Assembly: GCF_018228765.1 (NCBI RefSeq) | Contig: NZ_CP073695.1 | Coordinates: 496,001-560,000, forward strand | DNA from: Halorubrum ruber | GTDB taxonomy: Archaea > Halobacteriota > Halobacteria > Halobacteriales > Haloferacaceae | Direction of reading: 5' to 3' | DNA length: 64,000 nt | Shown here: positions 36,941-45,115 of the stretch, one piece after another | Layout of the letters: every line of letters starts with the position of its first letter | Position numbering within the stretch: position 1 is the stretch's first letter | The notes under the pieces: generated by a model | Told to the model about the DNA's origin: nothing | Seen by the model: the letters and a program-made list of their open reading frames with translations, nothing else | The model's database searches: none | Position numbers and translations under genes: made by a program

Positions 36941-37288
36941 ATGGAGCCGGTCGACGACTGGCGGTCGGCGATCGACGAGGCCGGGGAGCTGACCGGCCCG
37001 ATCGCGGCGGCCATCGTCGAGGCCCACGGCGACCGCGGGCAGCGCGCCATCGAGGCGGTCGGCGAGGGCCGCGTGAAGCGCTACCGAGATTTCACCGTCG
37101 TCGTCGGCCACGAGGACGAGTACGTCGTCGAGGACGGGGAGTGCAACTGCGCGGACGCGACGTACAACCTCGACGCCGACGACCCCGACCAGCGCTGCTG
37201 GCACGCCATCGCGGTCGACGTCGCGGACGCGCTCGACGCCGTCGACCACCACGACATGTGGTACTCCGAGGTCAGAGAGTTCCTTTGA
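36941..37288 (+). CDS. SWIM zinc-finger protein
   Basis: 115 residues. The motif CNCADATYNLDADDPDQRCWH (Cys-x-Cys then Cys-x-His, about residues 67-87) is a SWIM-type zinc finger, preceded by two strands VVVGHEDEYVVEDG that complete the fold. SWIM domains bind DNA or proteins and occur with RecA-like helpers, RNA polymerase or transposase. The stand-alone form is common in haloarchaea without known role. ATG 36941 follows TTTAACCG by about 27 bp. Confidence 0.82.
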   Translation: MEPVDDWRSAIDEAGELTGPIAAAIVEAHGDRGQRAIEAVGEGRVKRYRDFTVVVGHEDEYVVEDGECNCADATYNLDADDPDQRCWHAIAVDVADALDAVDHHDMWYSEVREFL

Positions 37289-37433
37289 GGGCGCCTCGGT
37301 CCGCCCCCCGCGGTCCTCGCGCTCGCTGACCGTATCGAATCAGCCGCCGCTGAGCCGCGTGAACCGGTCGTTTTCACGAATTTCGGCCTGAGAGTCGAAA
37401 ACGTTTACAACGGCGGCCGGTCTCCCCTACGGT

Positions 37434-37913
37434 ATGGCGGACTGTCCACTCGCCGACGACTGCCCCAGCTTCGACGAACGGATTCAGGGGATGGGGTGTC
37501 AACACTACGGCAACAAGGGCGGCGCGGAGTGGTGTAACCACTACGACATGCCGATCTACGAGCTGAAACAGCAGCCGGTCCAGCCCGGCGAGGCGGTCGT
37601 CGTCGAGGTCGACGACATCCACGAGAGCGGTGCCGGCGTCGGCCGCACCGACGACGGGTTCATCGTCCTCGTCGACGGGCTGCTCCCGCCGGCGCGCGCC
37701 GAGGTCAAGATCCACCGCGTGAAGTCCAGTCACGCGACGGCGGAGGAAGTGATCGAGCGCCTCCCCGACGACCCGGAAGCGGAGGAGGGAGACGACGCCG
37801 AGGCCGCGGACGGCGACGAGCGGGACGACGAGGACGCGGACGACGAGCGCACTCGCCGCGACCGCACGGACCGCGAACGGCTCGGCAGCCGCGAGAACTT
37901 CTGGGGCAAGTGA
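37434..37913 (+). CDS. TRAM-domain protein with N-terminal cysteine cluster
   Basis: 159 residues. The N-terminus carries four cysteines (4, 10, 22, 34; CPLADDCPSF, MGCQHYG, EWCNHYD), a probable zinc or cluster knuckle. A TRAM domain follows at about residues 50-105, with VEVDDIHESGAGVGRTDDGFIV and LVDGLLPP. An acidic-then-basic disordered tail ends GSRENFWGK. TRAM proteins in archaea act as cold-shock-like RNA chaperones or tRNA-modification modules. The additional Cys knuckle is not part of a minimal TRAM protein. Confidence 0.85.
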   Translation: MADCPLADDCPSFDERIQGMGCQHYGNKGGAEWCNHYDMPIYELKQQPVQPGEAVVVEVDDIHESGAGVGRTDDGFIVLVDGLLPPARAEVKIHRVKSSHATAEEVIERLPDDPEAEEGDDAEAADGDERDDEDADDERTRRDRTDRERLGSRENFWGK

Positions 37914-38049
37914 CGGCGTCCCGGGGGAGCCCCGCCCCACGGACAGTCCGGACGCCGTCGATTTCTCGGGCGGCCCGCGCCCGATATTTTCACTCGCGCC
38001 CGCCGCGCGAAACCGCCGTTTTTTGAGCGACCGGCCCGTCGGTGACCAC

Positions 38050-38535
38050 ATGGCCGCAGACGACGGGCGACCCGACCCCGCCGACGTCGACGCCGACTCG
38101 ATTCTGGAACGGGCCGGCTTCGACGCCGACGAGAGCGTGCTCACCCGCCGGCAGGCGGAGGTGCTGGCGCTCCGCGAGCGCGGGCTCCGGCAGTCGGACA
38201 TTGCCGACCGGCTCGGCACCTCGCGCGCGAACGTCTCCAGCGTGGAGTCGAGCGCCCGCGACAACGTTGAGCGCGCCCGCGAGACGGTCGCGTTCTCCGA
38301 GGCGCTGTCGGCGCCGGTCCGCGTGGAGATCGAGGCGGGCACCGATCTCTACGACGCGCCGAAGCGCGTGTACGACGCCTGCGACGAGGCGGGCGTGAAG
38401 GTGAACCAGACCGCGCCCGAGCTGATGAAAACGATCGGCGACCGCGCGGGCGACGCGGTCCGCGGCCGCGAGGTCCGCAGCCGACTCTTCGTCACGGTCG
38501 CCGCCGACGGACAGATCCGCGTTCGACATCCGTAA
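38050..38535 (+). CDS. Tfx family DNA-binding regulator
   Basis: 161 residues. The N-terminal helix-turn-helix reads LTRRQAEVLALRERGLRQSDIADRLG followed by TSRANVSSVESSARDNVERA (residues about 36-75), the Tfx arrangement first described for the fmdECB regulator of Methanothermobacter. The C-terminal half VRVEIEAGTDLYDAPKRVYD is the conserved second domain. Targets are unknown, and no molybdenum-enzyme operon lies directly beside it, although a molybdopterin protein is 2.6 kb away. Start at ATG 38050; a TTG nine codons upstream is less likely. Confidence 0.87.
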   Translation: MAADDGRPDPADVDADSILERAGFDADESVLTRRQAEVLALRERGLRQSDIADRLGTSRANVSSVESSARDNVERARETVAFSEALSAPVRVEIEAGTDLYDAPKRVYDACDEAGVKVNQTAPELMKTIGDRAGDAVRGREVRSRLFVTVAADGQIRVRHP

Positions 38536-38560
38536 CCTCGGTTTCTCGGCCGTTCTCCCG

Positions 38561-39598
38561 TCACTCGCCGTCGATCCGCTCCGCGACGCCGACCAGCGTC
38601 GCGCCCGCGGTGACGGTCGCCTCTCGCGCGACCGAGTAGGCGATCCCGTCGCGGTCGGCGCGCGCGACCTGGAGCGTCTCGAACGTCGTCGGGTCGAACA
38701 CCTCACCGACCCGTTCGCCCTCCGCGACTCGGTCGCCGACAGCGAGGTCGGACTCCGGGACGAACAGCCCGGAGTCGTCGGCGATCACGCGCCCGAGGTG
38801 GTTGCGCGCGACGACCCCGTCCCACGCGTCGGGCTCCCCGTCGAGCAGCCCCTCGTGCCGCAGCGCGCCGACCATCCCGGATACGCCGGCCTCGACCGCG
38901 GCCGGAACGATCTCCTTGCTGTGGGCGAGTTCGGGCGTGATCGTCGGGATCCCCTCGCGCGTGGCGGCGACCCGGAGCTTCCCGGCGAAGCCGCGCTCGT
39001 TCCACTCCGTGTCCGCGTCGTCGCCCGCGGCCTCCGCGAGTAGGAGGTCCGTGCCGAACGCCTCCGCGAGCCCCCGACAGGCGTCGTCGCCGCGCATGTA
39101 CACCGTATGCGTCGCCATCGACGGCGACCCGGTGTGGAGGTCGACGATCGCGTCCGCCGCGCCCGCGAACGCCCAGAGGCGGGCCGCCATCCGCTCGTGG
39201 AGCGAGCCCTCCCGATCGCCGGGCCAGCAGCGGTTCATGTTCGGCTGCCGCGAGTCGAGCGACTCCGGCGTCGTGTACGAGACGTGATCGAAGGTGAGCG
39301 GGTCGGCGACCGGGACCGTCACGAGCGTCCCGTCGAGGTCGGCCGCCGTCGGTTCGCTCTCTCCTCCGGCTGTTTCACCGACGAGTCGCTCGTGGAGCCG
39401 CCTGAGAACCGCGGTTCCGTTCACCTCCCGCCCGTGCTGGGCGGCCTGCGCGTACACGACGGGCCCCTCTTCGGGGGCGTCGAGTTCGGGGCCGTCGTCG
39501 CCGTCGACGAGTTCGCCCTCGCCGTACGCGTGGACGGTCGTCCGGATCGGCACGCCCGAGGGGAGCCGCGCGAGGGTGAGGGTCCGACTGGTGTGCAT
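38561..39598 (-). CDS. Succinylglutamate desuccinylase/aspartoacylase family protein
   Basis: 345 residues, a zinc carboxypeptidase-like fold. Metal ligands are in AQHGREVNG (His and Glu three apart) and IVDLHTGS, and the catalytic region is TPELAHSKEIVP. The C-terminal half is the beta-barrel domain with repeated strands (GRVIADDSGLFVPES, GDRVAEGERVGEV). These enzymes deacylate N-acyl amino acids or related compounds, and haloarchaea have several; the substrate here is not indicated by neighbours. It converges on the tfx-like gene. Confidence 0.87.
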   Translation of the reverse strand: MHTSRTLTLARLPSGVPIRTTVHAYGEGELVDGDDGPELDAPEEGPVVYAQAAQHGREVNGTAVLRRLHERLVGETAGGESEPTAADLDGTLVTVPVADPLTFDHVSYTTPESLDSRQPNMNRCWPGDREGSLHERMAARLWAFAGAADAIVDLHTGSPSMATHTVYMRGDDACRGLAEAFGTDLLLAEAAGDDADTEWNERGFAGKLRVAATREGIPTITPELAHSKEIVPAAVEAGVSGMVGALRHEGLLDGEPDAWDGVVARNHLGRVIADDSGLFVPESDLAVGDRVAEGERVGEVFDPTTFETLQVARADRDGIAYSVAREATVTAGATLVGVAERIDGE

Positions 39599-39748
39599 GG
39601 TTCGGATCCGGGCGGCTCGGAGTTATACGTCGGGGGTCGGTCGCGACGCGGCCGGCGCGGTCGCGGCGCTCCCCGGAGTCCGCCGCTCCCCCGGACGCGG
39701 CCGCTCCCGACCGCGGACGCTAAGGCCGTGGCCCGCGCACCGCGATCC

Positions 39749-40576
39749 ATGCGGGTCACCCTCCTCGGGACGGGCGACACGACGGGGACGCCGACGGTCG
39801 GCTGCGACTGCGACACCTGCGAGGCGGCCCGCGAGCGCGGGGTGTCGCGGTCGCGCTTCTCCGTCCACGTCGCCAACGAGCGCACCGGCGAGTCGCTGCT
39901 CGTCGACTTCAGTCCCGACTTCAGACAGCAGTTCCTCGCCGCCGACGTTCCTCTCCCGGACGCCGGGCTCGTGACGCACATCCACTTCGACCACCTCGAC
40001 GGGCTCGGCAACGTCTACCGGCTCGTCGACGGGCTCCCGGTTCACGCGCCGAACGAAACCGATCCCGCGACCGACGAGAGCGTCGCCGAGACGATCCGCG
40101 ACAAGTACGACTACCTCGAAGACCGGATCGGCGTCCACGCCCGCGACCCCTTCGAGCCGTTCGAGACCTGCGGGTTCGATGTGCGGTTCGTCCCGGTCGA
40201 CCACCCGCCGCTCCTCTGTTACGGCGTCGTGATCGAGGACCCGGAGACGGGCGCGAAGCTCTCGCTCACCGGCGACACGAGCTACGACGTCCCCGAGGAC
40301 TCGCGCGAGGCACTCGCCGATCCGGACCTGCTGCTCGCCGATGCCATCGTCCCCGCGTCGCTGTGCGAGCACCACCCGATCGGCGGGCGCCACGAGGGGC
40401 CGGACGGCGTCCCGCGCACCTTCGGCACGAAGCATATGACGCGGGAGGGCGCGCTCGCGCTCGCCGACGACCTCGACGCCGACCGGACACGGCTCGTCCA
40501 CCTCGCGCACTTCTACCCCGCCGACGAGGCGTTCGAGGAGCCGCTCGCGGTCGACGGTGAAGTGTACGAGCTGTAG
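39749..40576 (+). CDS. MBL-fold metallohydrolase (PhnP/RNase Z-like)
   Basis: 275 residues. The start MRVTLLGTGDTTGTPTVGCDCDTC has the PhnP-type Cys-x-Cys-x2-Cys zinc site at about residues 19-24. The metallo-beta-lactamase motif HIHFDHLDG is near 77-85, later ligands lie in VPVDHPP and LSLTGDTSYD, and a conserved LVHLAHFYP is near the end. PhnP-type members are cyclic phosphodiesterases; no phosphonate genes are here, so a general phosphodiesterase is the safe call. Start ATG 39749 sits before the conserved first strand. Confidence 0.87.
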   Translation: MRVTLLGTGDTTGTPTVGCDCDTCEAARERGVSRSRFSVHVANERTGESLLVDFSPDFRQQFLAADVPLPDAGLVTHIHFDHLDGLGNVYRLVDGLPVHAPNETDPATDESVAETIRDKYDYLEDRIGVHARDPFEPFETCGFDVRFVPVDHPPLLCYGVVIEDPETGAKLSLTGDTSYDVPEDSREALADPDLLLADAIVPASLCEHHPIGGRHEGPDGVPRTFGTKHMTREGALALADDLDADRTRLVHLAHFYPADEAFEEPLAVDGEVYEL

Positions 40577-40636
40577 CGAGCGCGATGCCCCCCGCGGACT
40601 GTATCCTTTTGTCTCGGTAGCACGTAGCACGCGTAG

Positions 40637-41740
40637 ATGGCCGCGACGAACCGCCTCCGGACCGCGCTCGACTGCCTGGAGCCGCCGCCGCGCGCGGTCG
40701 ACTGGTCGCTGTTCGCGTTCGTCGTCGCCGAGGCGGGTACGGGACTGGTCTCCTTTACCGTCGGCGTCCCCGAGGGGTGGCCCCTCTTCTGGCTCCACCG
40801 CGCGCTCGGGCTCGGAATCATCGCGCTGCTCGCGTGGAAGCTCGCGCGGGTCCGTCGCCGGCTCACCGACCCCGGCCTCTGGCAGCGGTCGACCGCGCTC
40901 TCCGTCCTGACGCTCGTCGCCGCGGTCGGCGCGCTCGCGACCGGGATCGCGTGGGTGTTCGGCCTCGACGTGCGGATCTCCTACTGGACGCTGCTGTCCG
41001 TCCACGTCGGGTTCGGGCTCGCGCTCGTCCCGCTCGTGGCCGCGCACGCCTCCACGCGGTTCCGGCTTCCCCGCCGCGTCGACTTCGAGCGCCGGCGGAC
41101 CGCGGTCCGCTACTTCGCGCTGCTCGCGGCCGGCGGCGCGACCTACCGGCTCCAGCAGGGGGTCAACGACGCGCTCGACACCGCCGGCGCCGACCGGCGG
41201 TTCACCGGGTCGCAGCCCCGCACGGGGGCGGGAAACGCCGCCTTCCCGATCACGTCGTGGGTCGCCGACGACCCCGACCTGATCGACCGCGACGACTACC
41301 GGCTGACCGTCGACGGCCTCGTGAGCGACCCCGTCAAACTGGCGGCCGACGAGCTGGCCGCGGGTCACGAGACGGAGGCGCTGCTCGACTGTACCAGCGG
41401 CTGGTACACGGTCCAGGAGTGGGGCGGGATCCGGGTCGGCGACCTGCTCGACGCGGCCGGCGGGGTCGACTCCGACAACTCGGACCGCGAGCCGGCCTAC
41501 GTCCGGTTCACCTCCGTGACGGGCTACCGCTGGAGCCTCCCGATCGACGAGGCTGAGGACGCCCTGCTCGCGACGCACGTCGGCGGCGAGCGCCTCTCGC
41601 ACGGCCACGGCGCGCCCGCGCGGTTGGTCGCGCCCGACCGGCGGGGGTTCCAGTGGGTGAAGTGGGTGACGCGCGTGGAGGTGCGGTCGGAGTACGACCT
41701 CGGCCAGTGGGTGGTGACGCTCGTGAGCGGGTTCGACTGA
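40637..41740 (+). CDS. Membrane-anchored molybdopterin oxidoreductase (SUOX/MsrP-like)
   Basis: 367 residues. The N-terminal third has about four membrane spans resembling cytochrome b561/MsrQ-type helices (LFWLHRALGLGIIALLAW; ISYWTLLSVHVGFGLALVPL). The C-terminal part is a sulphite-oxidase-type Moco domain with the ligating cysteine in LDCTSGWYT (Cys252) and GYRWSLPIDEA, ending in RRGFQWVKWVTRVEV. It lacks the C-terminal dimerisation domain seen in the other SUOX protein at 51.6 kb. Probable periplasm-facing reductase or oxidase of sulphur or methionine-sulphoxide compounds; the substrate is unproven. Confidence 0.87.
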   Translation: MAATNRLRTALDCLEPPPRAVDWSLFAFVVAEAGTGLVSFTVGVPEGWPLFWLHRALGLGIIALLAWKLARVRRRLTDPGLWQRSTALSVLTLVAAVGALATGIAWVFGLDVRISYWTLLSVHVGFGLALVPLVAAHASTRFRLPRRVDFERRRTAVRYFALLAAGGATYRLQQGVNDALDTAGADRRFTGSQPRTGAGNAAFPITSWVADDPDLIDRDDYRLTVDGLVSDPVKLAADELAAGHETEALLDCTSGWYTVQEWGGIRVGDLLDAAGGVDSDNSDREPAYVRFTSVTGYRWSLPIDEAEDALLATHVGGERLSHGHGAPARLVAPDRRGFQWVKWVTRVEVRSEYDLGQWVVTLVSGFD

Positions 41741-41774
41741 CCGGCGATCGCGTTCACGACCCCGGTGCGGCCAG

Positions 41775-44258
41775 CTATTCGTACTCGCTCCCGACGACCT
41801 CGCGGATGCGCTCGGCGGTCACCTGCCCGACGCCGTCGACCTCCAAGAGGTCCTCCTCGTGCGCGGTCATCACGGCCTCGACGGTGCCGAAGTGTTCCAG
41901 CAGCGACCGGGAAGTGACCGGGCCGATGTCGGCGATGGAGGAGACGACGTACTCCTGCTGTTCCGCGCGGGTCTTCGTCGTCTTCTCGCCGTGGACGCTC
42001 ACCTCGCGGTCGCGCGTCTCCTGCTCGCGCTTGGCGATCGTGGCGAGCAGCTCGGTGGTGTCCTCCTCGCCCTCGGTGCGGAGGACGCTCACGTCGAAGT
42101 CGACCGCCAGCGACGCGAGCGCGCCGCGGATCGCGTTCGGGTCGATGTCGCGCTGGCCGTAGAGGTTCGTCCCCTCGACCACCATCACCGGGCGGGCGTA
42201 CGCCCGCGAGAGCTCGCCGACCTGCTCGAACATCGAGCGGTCGGAATCGAGCATCGAGTCGACGAAGTCGGCCGCCGACTTGCGCTCGACGGCGACGCGG
42301 TCGGAGAGCACGTAGTCGCCGACCGCGAGCGTCTCCAGCCGGGTGACGAGCCCGTCGCGCGTCGAGAGGTCCTTCGCGATCGAGGAGTCGAGCTCGCGCT
42401 GGTCGACGACGACCTCGACGCCCTCCTCAACGCCCGCGGTCGCGACGACGCCGTCGTCGTCGTCGGCCGCCGCGTCTTCATCGGTGTCGCTCGCCTGCGC
42501 GTCGGCCTCGTCGCTCTCCCCGCTCTCCTCCTCTTCGCTCTCGCGCACTTCCTCGGCGAAGTCGGTGAGGCCGGCGTCGTCGTCCCCGCTGTCGTCGCTG
42601 TCCCCGTCGATCGTCTCTGCGCCGTCGCCGACTTCGACGTCCGGGTTGTCGCTCTCACCCTCGGACCCCCCGCCGAACGCGTCGAGGCCGGCCTGCCCGT
42701 CGTCGCCGACGGACTCCTCGATGTCGTCGGTGGCCTCCTTTAGCTCGGCGAGCTGGCTCGCCATCTTCTTCTCGCGACGCCGGGAGATCCAGAAGAACGC
42801 CTCGTCGCGGGTGTCCTCGGCCATCAGGACGACGACCTTCCCCTCGGCCTGCCGGCCGGTCCGCCCCTTGCGCTGGATCGAGCGGATCGCGGTCGGGACC
42901 GGCTCGTAGAAGCAGACGAGGTCGACCTCGGGGACGTCGAGCCCCTCCTCCGCGACGCTCGTGGAGACGAGCACCTCGAACTCGCCGTTCTTGAACTCGT
43001 CGAGCGTCTCTTGCTGCTGTTTCTGGCTCATCCCGTCCGAGCCCTCCTTGTCGCCCTGCCCGACGAACTTCCGCACGTCGAAGCTGGCGGAGAGGAACTC
43101 CACGAGCGCCTCGGCGGTGTCGCGCGACTCGGTGAAGAGGATGGCGCGCTCGCCGCCGTCGATGCCGAGGGTTTCGGCCAAGAGGATCCGGGCCTTCGAG
43201 AACTTCGGGTGGAGCCCGTCGAACGACTCCGCCTTCCGCATCGCTTCTCTCACTTTGGGGTCCGCGACCATGCGCTGGCTCGCCTTCGACGCGCCCGACG
43301 AGCGGGCGGCCTCGCGCTGGCGCTCGAAGTAGCGCCGGACGGACTCGACCGACTGGGTCTCGACCAGCTCCGTCGCGCGCCGGAGCTTCATCACCTCGGC
43401 GTGGGTGGACATCCCCTTGTACCCGTCCGACTGGTCGTTGTCCATCATCTGTTTCAGCTTCCCCCGCATCTTGTTGAGGTCCTTCTGCGAGAGGTCGGGG
43501 TTCGTCGTGTTCGTCACGCCGAGCTGTTTCAGCTTCTCCAGCCGGTCGGTGATCACCTCGTTGAGCGCGTCGCGGATGTCGAGGACCTCGTCCGGGAGGG
43601 TGACCTGCTCCCACTGGACGTCGGTGTCGTGGGTGTACTCGCCGACGTCGGCGTCCTCCTCGGTCATCACCTCGACGTTGACGAGGCCGAGGTTCTCACA
43701 GACCGTCTCGATCTCCTCGGTGTCGCCGCCGGGCGAGGCGGACATCCCGGTGACGAGCGGGTCGGCCGCGTCGGCGTGGTAGCGCTCCGCGATGTAGACG
43801 TACGCGTAGTCGCCGGTCGCGCGGTGGCACTCGTCGAAGGTGAGGTGGGTCACGTCCCGCAGCGAGATCCGGTTGCCGACCAGGTCGTTCTCGACGACCT
43901 GCGGGGTCGCGATCACGATCCGGGCGTCGTCCCAGAGCGCGGCGCGGTCGTCCGGCTTCACGTCGCCCGTGAACACGACGATCTCGTCGTCCGGAATCGA
44001 GAGCGCCTCGCGGTAGAAGTCCGCGTGCTGCTGGACGAGGGGTTTGGTGGGGGCCAAAAAGAGCGCCTTCCCGCCCGCCTCGTGGAGGCGCTCTGCGGTG
44101 ACGAGCAGGCTGACCGTGGTCTTGCCGAGGCCGGTCGGGAGACAGACGAGGGTGTGTTCGTCGGCGGCGGCGTCCGCCAACTGGAGCTGGTAGCGGCGTC
44201 GCTGGAGGAAGTCGTCGACGAGCAGGGGTCTGTCGATCCCGGCGGCCTCGGTCGCCAT
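41775..44258 (-). CDS. hef: Hef helicase-nuclease (FANCM/XPF homologue)
   Basis: 827 residues, full length. Superfamily 2 helicase: Walker A LPTGLGKTT (residues 40-48), DECH box (142-145), motif VI region SIQRKGRTGRQ. An acidic Glu/Asp/Ser linker (about 510-600) separates it from the XPF/ERCC4 nuclease, with VVDQRELDSS near 617 and the catalytic ERKSAADF near 661. Tandem helix-hairpin-helix motifs close the protein (DIGPVTSRSLLEHFGT; VDGVGQVTAERIREVV). Hef processes stalled forks. The linker length and charge are typical of halophiles. Confidence 0.95.
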   Translation of the reverse strand: MATEAAGIDRPLLVDDFLQRRRYQLQLADAAADEHTLVCLPTGLGKTTVSLLVTAERLHEAGGKALFLAPTKPLVQQHADFYREALSIPDDEIVVFTGDVKPDDRAALWDDARIVIATPQVVENDLVGNRISLRDVTHLTFDECHRATGDYAYVYIAERYHADAADPLVTGMSASPGGDTEEIETVCENLGLVNVEVMTEEDADVGEYTHDTDVQWEQVTLPDEVLDIRDALNEVITDRLEKLKQLGVTNTTNPDLSQKDLNKMRGKLKQMMDNDQSDGYKGMSTHAEVMKLRRATELVETQSVESVRRYFERQREAARSSGASKASQRMVADPKVREAMRKAESFDGLHPKFSKARILLAETLGIDGGERAILFTESRDTAEALVEFLSASFDVRKFVGQGDKEGSDGMSQKQQQETLDEFKNGEFEVLVSTSVAEEGLDVPEVDLVCFYEPVPTAIRSIQRKGRTGRQAEGKVVVLMAEDTRDEAFFWISRRREKKMASQLAELKEATDDIEESVGDDGQAGLDAFGGGSEGESDNPDVEVGDGAETIDGDSDDSGDDDAGLTDFAEEVRESEEEESGESDEADAQASDTDEDAAADDDDGVVATAGVEEGVEVVVDQRELDSSIAKDLSTRDGLVTRLETLAVGDYVLSDRVAVERKSAADFVDSMLDSDRSMFEQVGELSRAYARPVMVVEGTNLYGQRDIDPNAIRGALASLAVDFDVSVLRTEGEEDTTELLATIAKREQETRDREVSVHGEKTTKTRAEQQEYVVSSIADIGPVTSRSLLEHFGTVEAVMTAHEEDLLEVDGVGQVTAERIREVVGSEYE

Positions 44259-44310
44259 CGGCGGCTCTTGGCCGGCACCGGCCTAAAGCCTTCGCGAAGC
44301 GCGGTGAAAG

Positions 44311-44415
44311 TTATCCGTCGCCGGAACGCTCCTCTCGGAGCTCCTCCGGCACGTCCTCGTCGACCAGCTGTGCCCACTCCGCGAGCCGGTCGCCGGATCT
44401 GGTCTGCGTACTCAT
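44311..44415 (-). CDS. 34-residue small protein upstream of hef
   Basis: Open frame MSTQTRSGDRLAEWAQLVDE...RSGDG, a charged amphipathic helix DRLAEWAQLVDEDVPEEL with flexible ends. A TTAAGA box lies about 27 bp before the ATG, right for leaderless expression, and the gene ends 52 bp before the hef start on the same strand. No family known to me. The codon pattern (G/C third positions, acidic composition) fits a real gene, but its small size keeps confidence moderate. Confidence 0.5.
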   Translation of the reverse strand: MSTQTRSGDRLAEWAQLVDEDVPEELREERSGDG

Positions 44416-44623
44416 CACGCGACGGATCTCCGTGGTACGTCTTAACAGTTACCCCGATTCTGCATGATTTAGCACGGGTCCGGGCAGCTCTGCCTCTCCC
44501 GACCGACCGTGACGCGCGTCGTTTCCGCTCGGCCGGGACGCGCCGTCCCCGCTCGGCCGGGACGCGCCGTCTCCGCTCGGGCCGACTCGCACGCCTTTTA
44601 CCGCTCACGCGCCTCCGGCCGGC

Positions 44624-45064
44624 ATGAGCAACCTCGACGAGTTCCTCGCGGGCGAGCGGCTCGACGACGTGGTCTTCTACCTGAGCGACGCGTACCTCGA
44701 CGACGACTCCCGGCTGCGCGAGGTCGGAGAGGAGACGGATGGCGGCGTGCGCCTGATCCTCGACGGCGAGACCGGGCGCTCAGCGTTCCAGGCCGGCACG
44801 GGGATGGGCGCGATGGAGTTCGCGAAGACGGCGATGGACGCCGAGGGCGAGGTCGCGCGCTCGCTCGACGGCGGGGCGTGTCCGTTCGCCGAGGAGGAGC
44901 CCGACGACCACGAAGTCCAGTTCGTCTTCGCGTTCGCGGAGGCGCAAAACGAGGAGGTCGGCGGCCTCTACGCCGAGGGCGACGTGGTCCACGCGTACGC
45001 CCACTGCACCTGCGGCGAGAGCTACTCGCACAAGTGGGTGATCGGCGACCGCGACGGCGAGTAG
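44624..45064 (+). CDS. DUF5807 family haloarchaeal protein
   Basis: 146 residues, soluble and acidic. It begins MSNLDEFLAGERLDDVVFYL and ends with a Cys/His-containing segment HAYAHCTCGESYSHKWVIGD that may bind metal; a further Cys is in GGACPFAEEE. The family is confined to haloarchaea as far as I know and has no assigned function. A TTTTACCG-like box is about 28 bp upstream. It converges on the acyl-CoA ligase. Confidence 0.78.
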   Translation: MSNLDEFLAGERLDDVVFYLSDAYLDDDSRLREVGEETDGGVRLILDGETGRSAFQAGTGMGAMEFAKTAMDAEGEVARSLDGGACPFAEEEPDDHEVQFVFAFAEAQNEEVGGLYAEGDVVHAYAHCTCGESYSHKWVIGDRDGE

Positions 45065-45069
45065 ATCGC

Positions 45070-45115
45070 GGCCGCGGGCGACCTTACTCCTCGGCCGCGG
45101 GCGACCTTACTCCTC
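45070..45115. repeat. 23-bp tandem duplication at the end of the acyl-CoA ligase gene
   Basis: GGCCGCGGGCGACCTTACTCCTC occurs twice without a gap, at 45070-45092 and 45093-45115. The second unit contains the ligase stop codon (minus strand TAA at 45107-45109), so the first unit is an extra stop-codon copy just past the gene. A recent slippage duplication. Confidence 0.85.
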
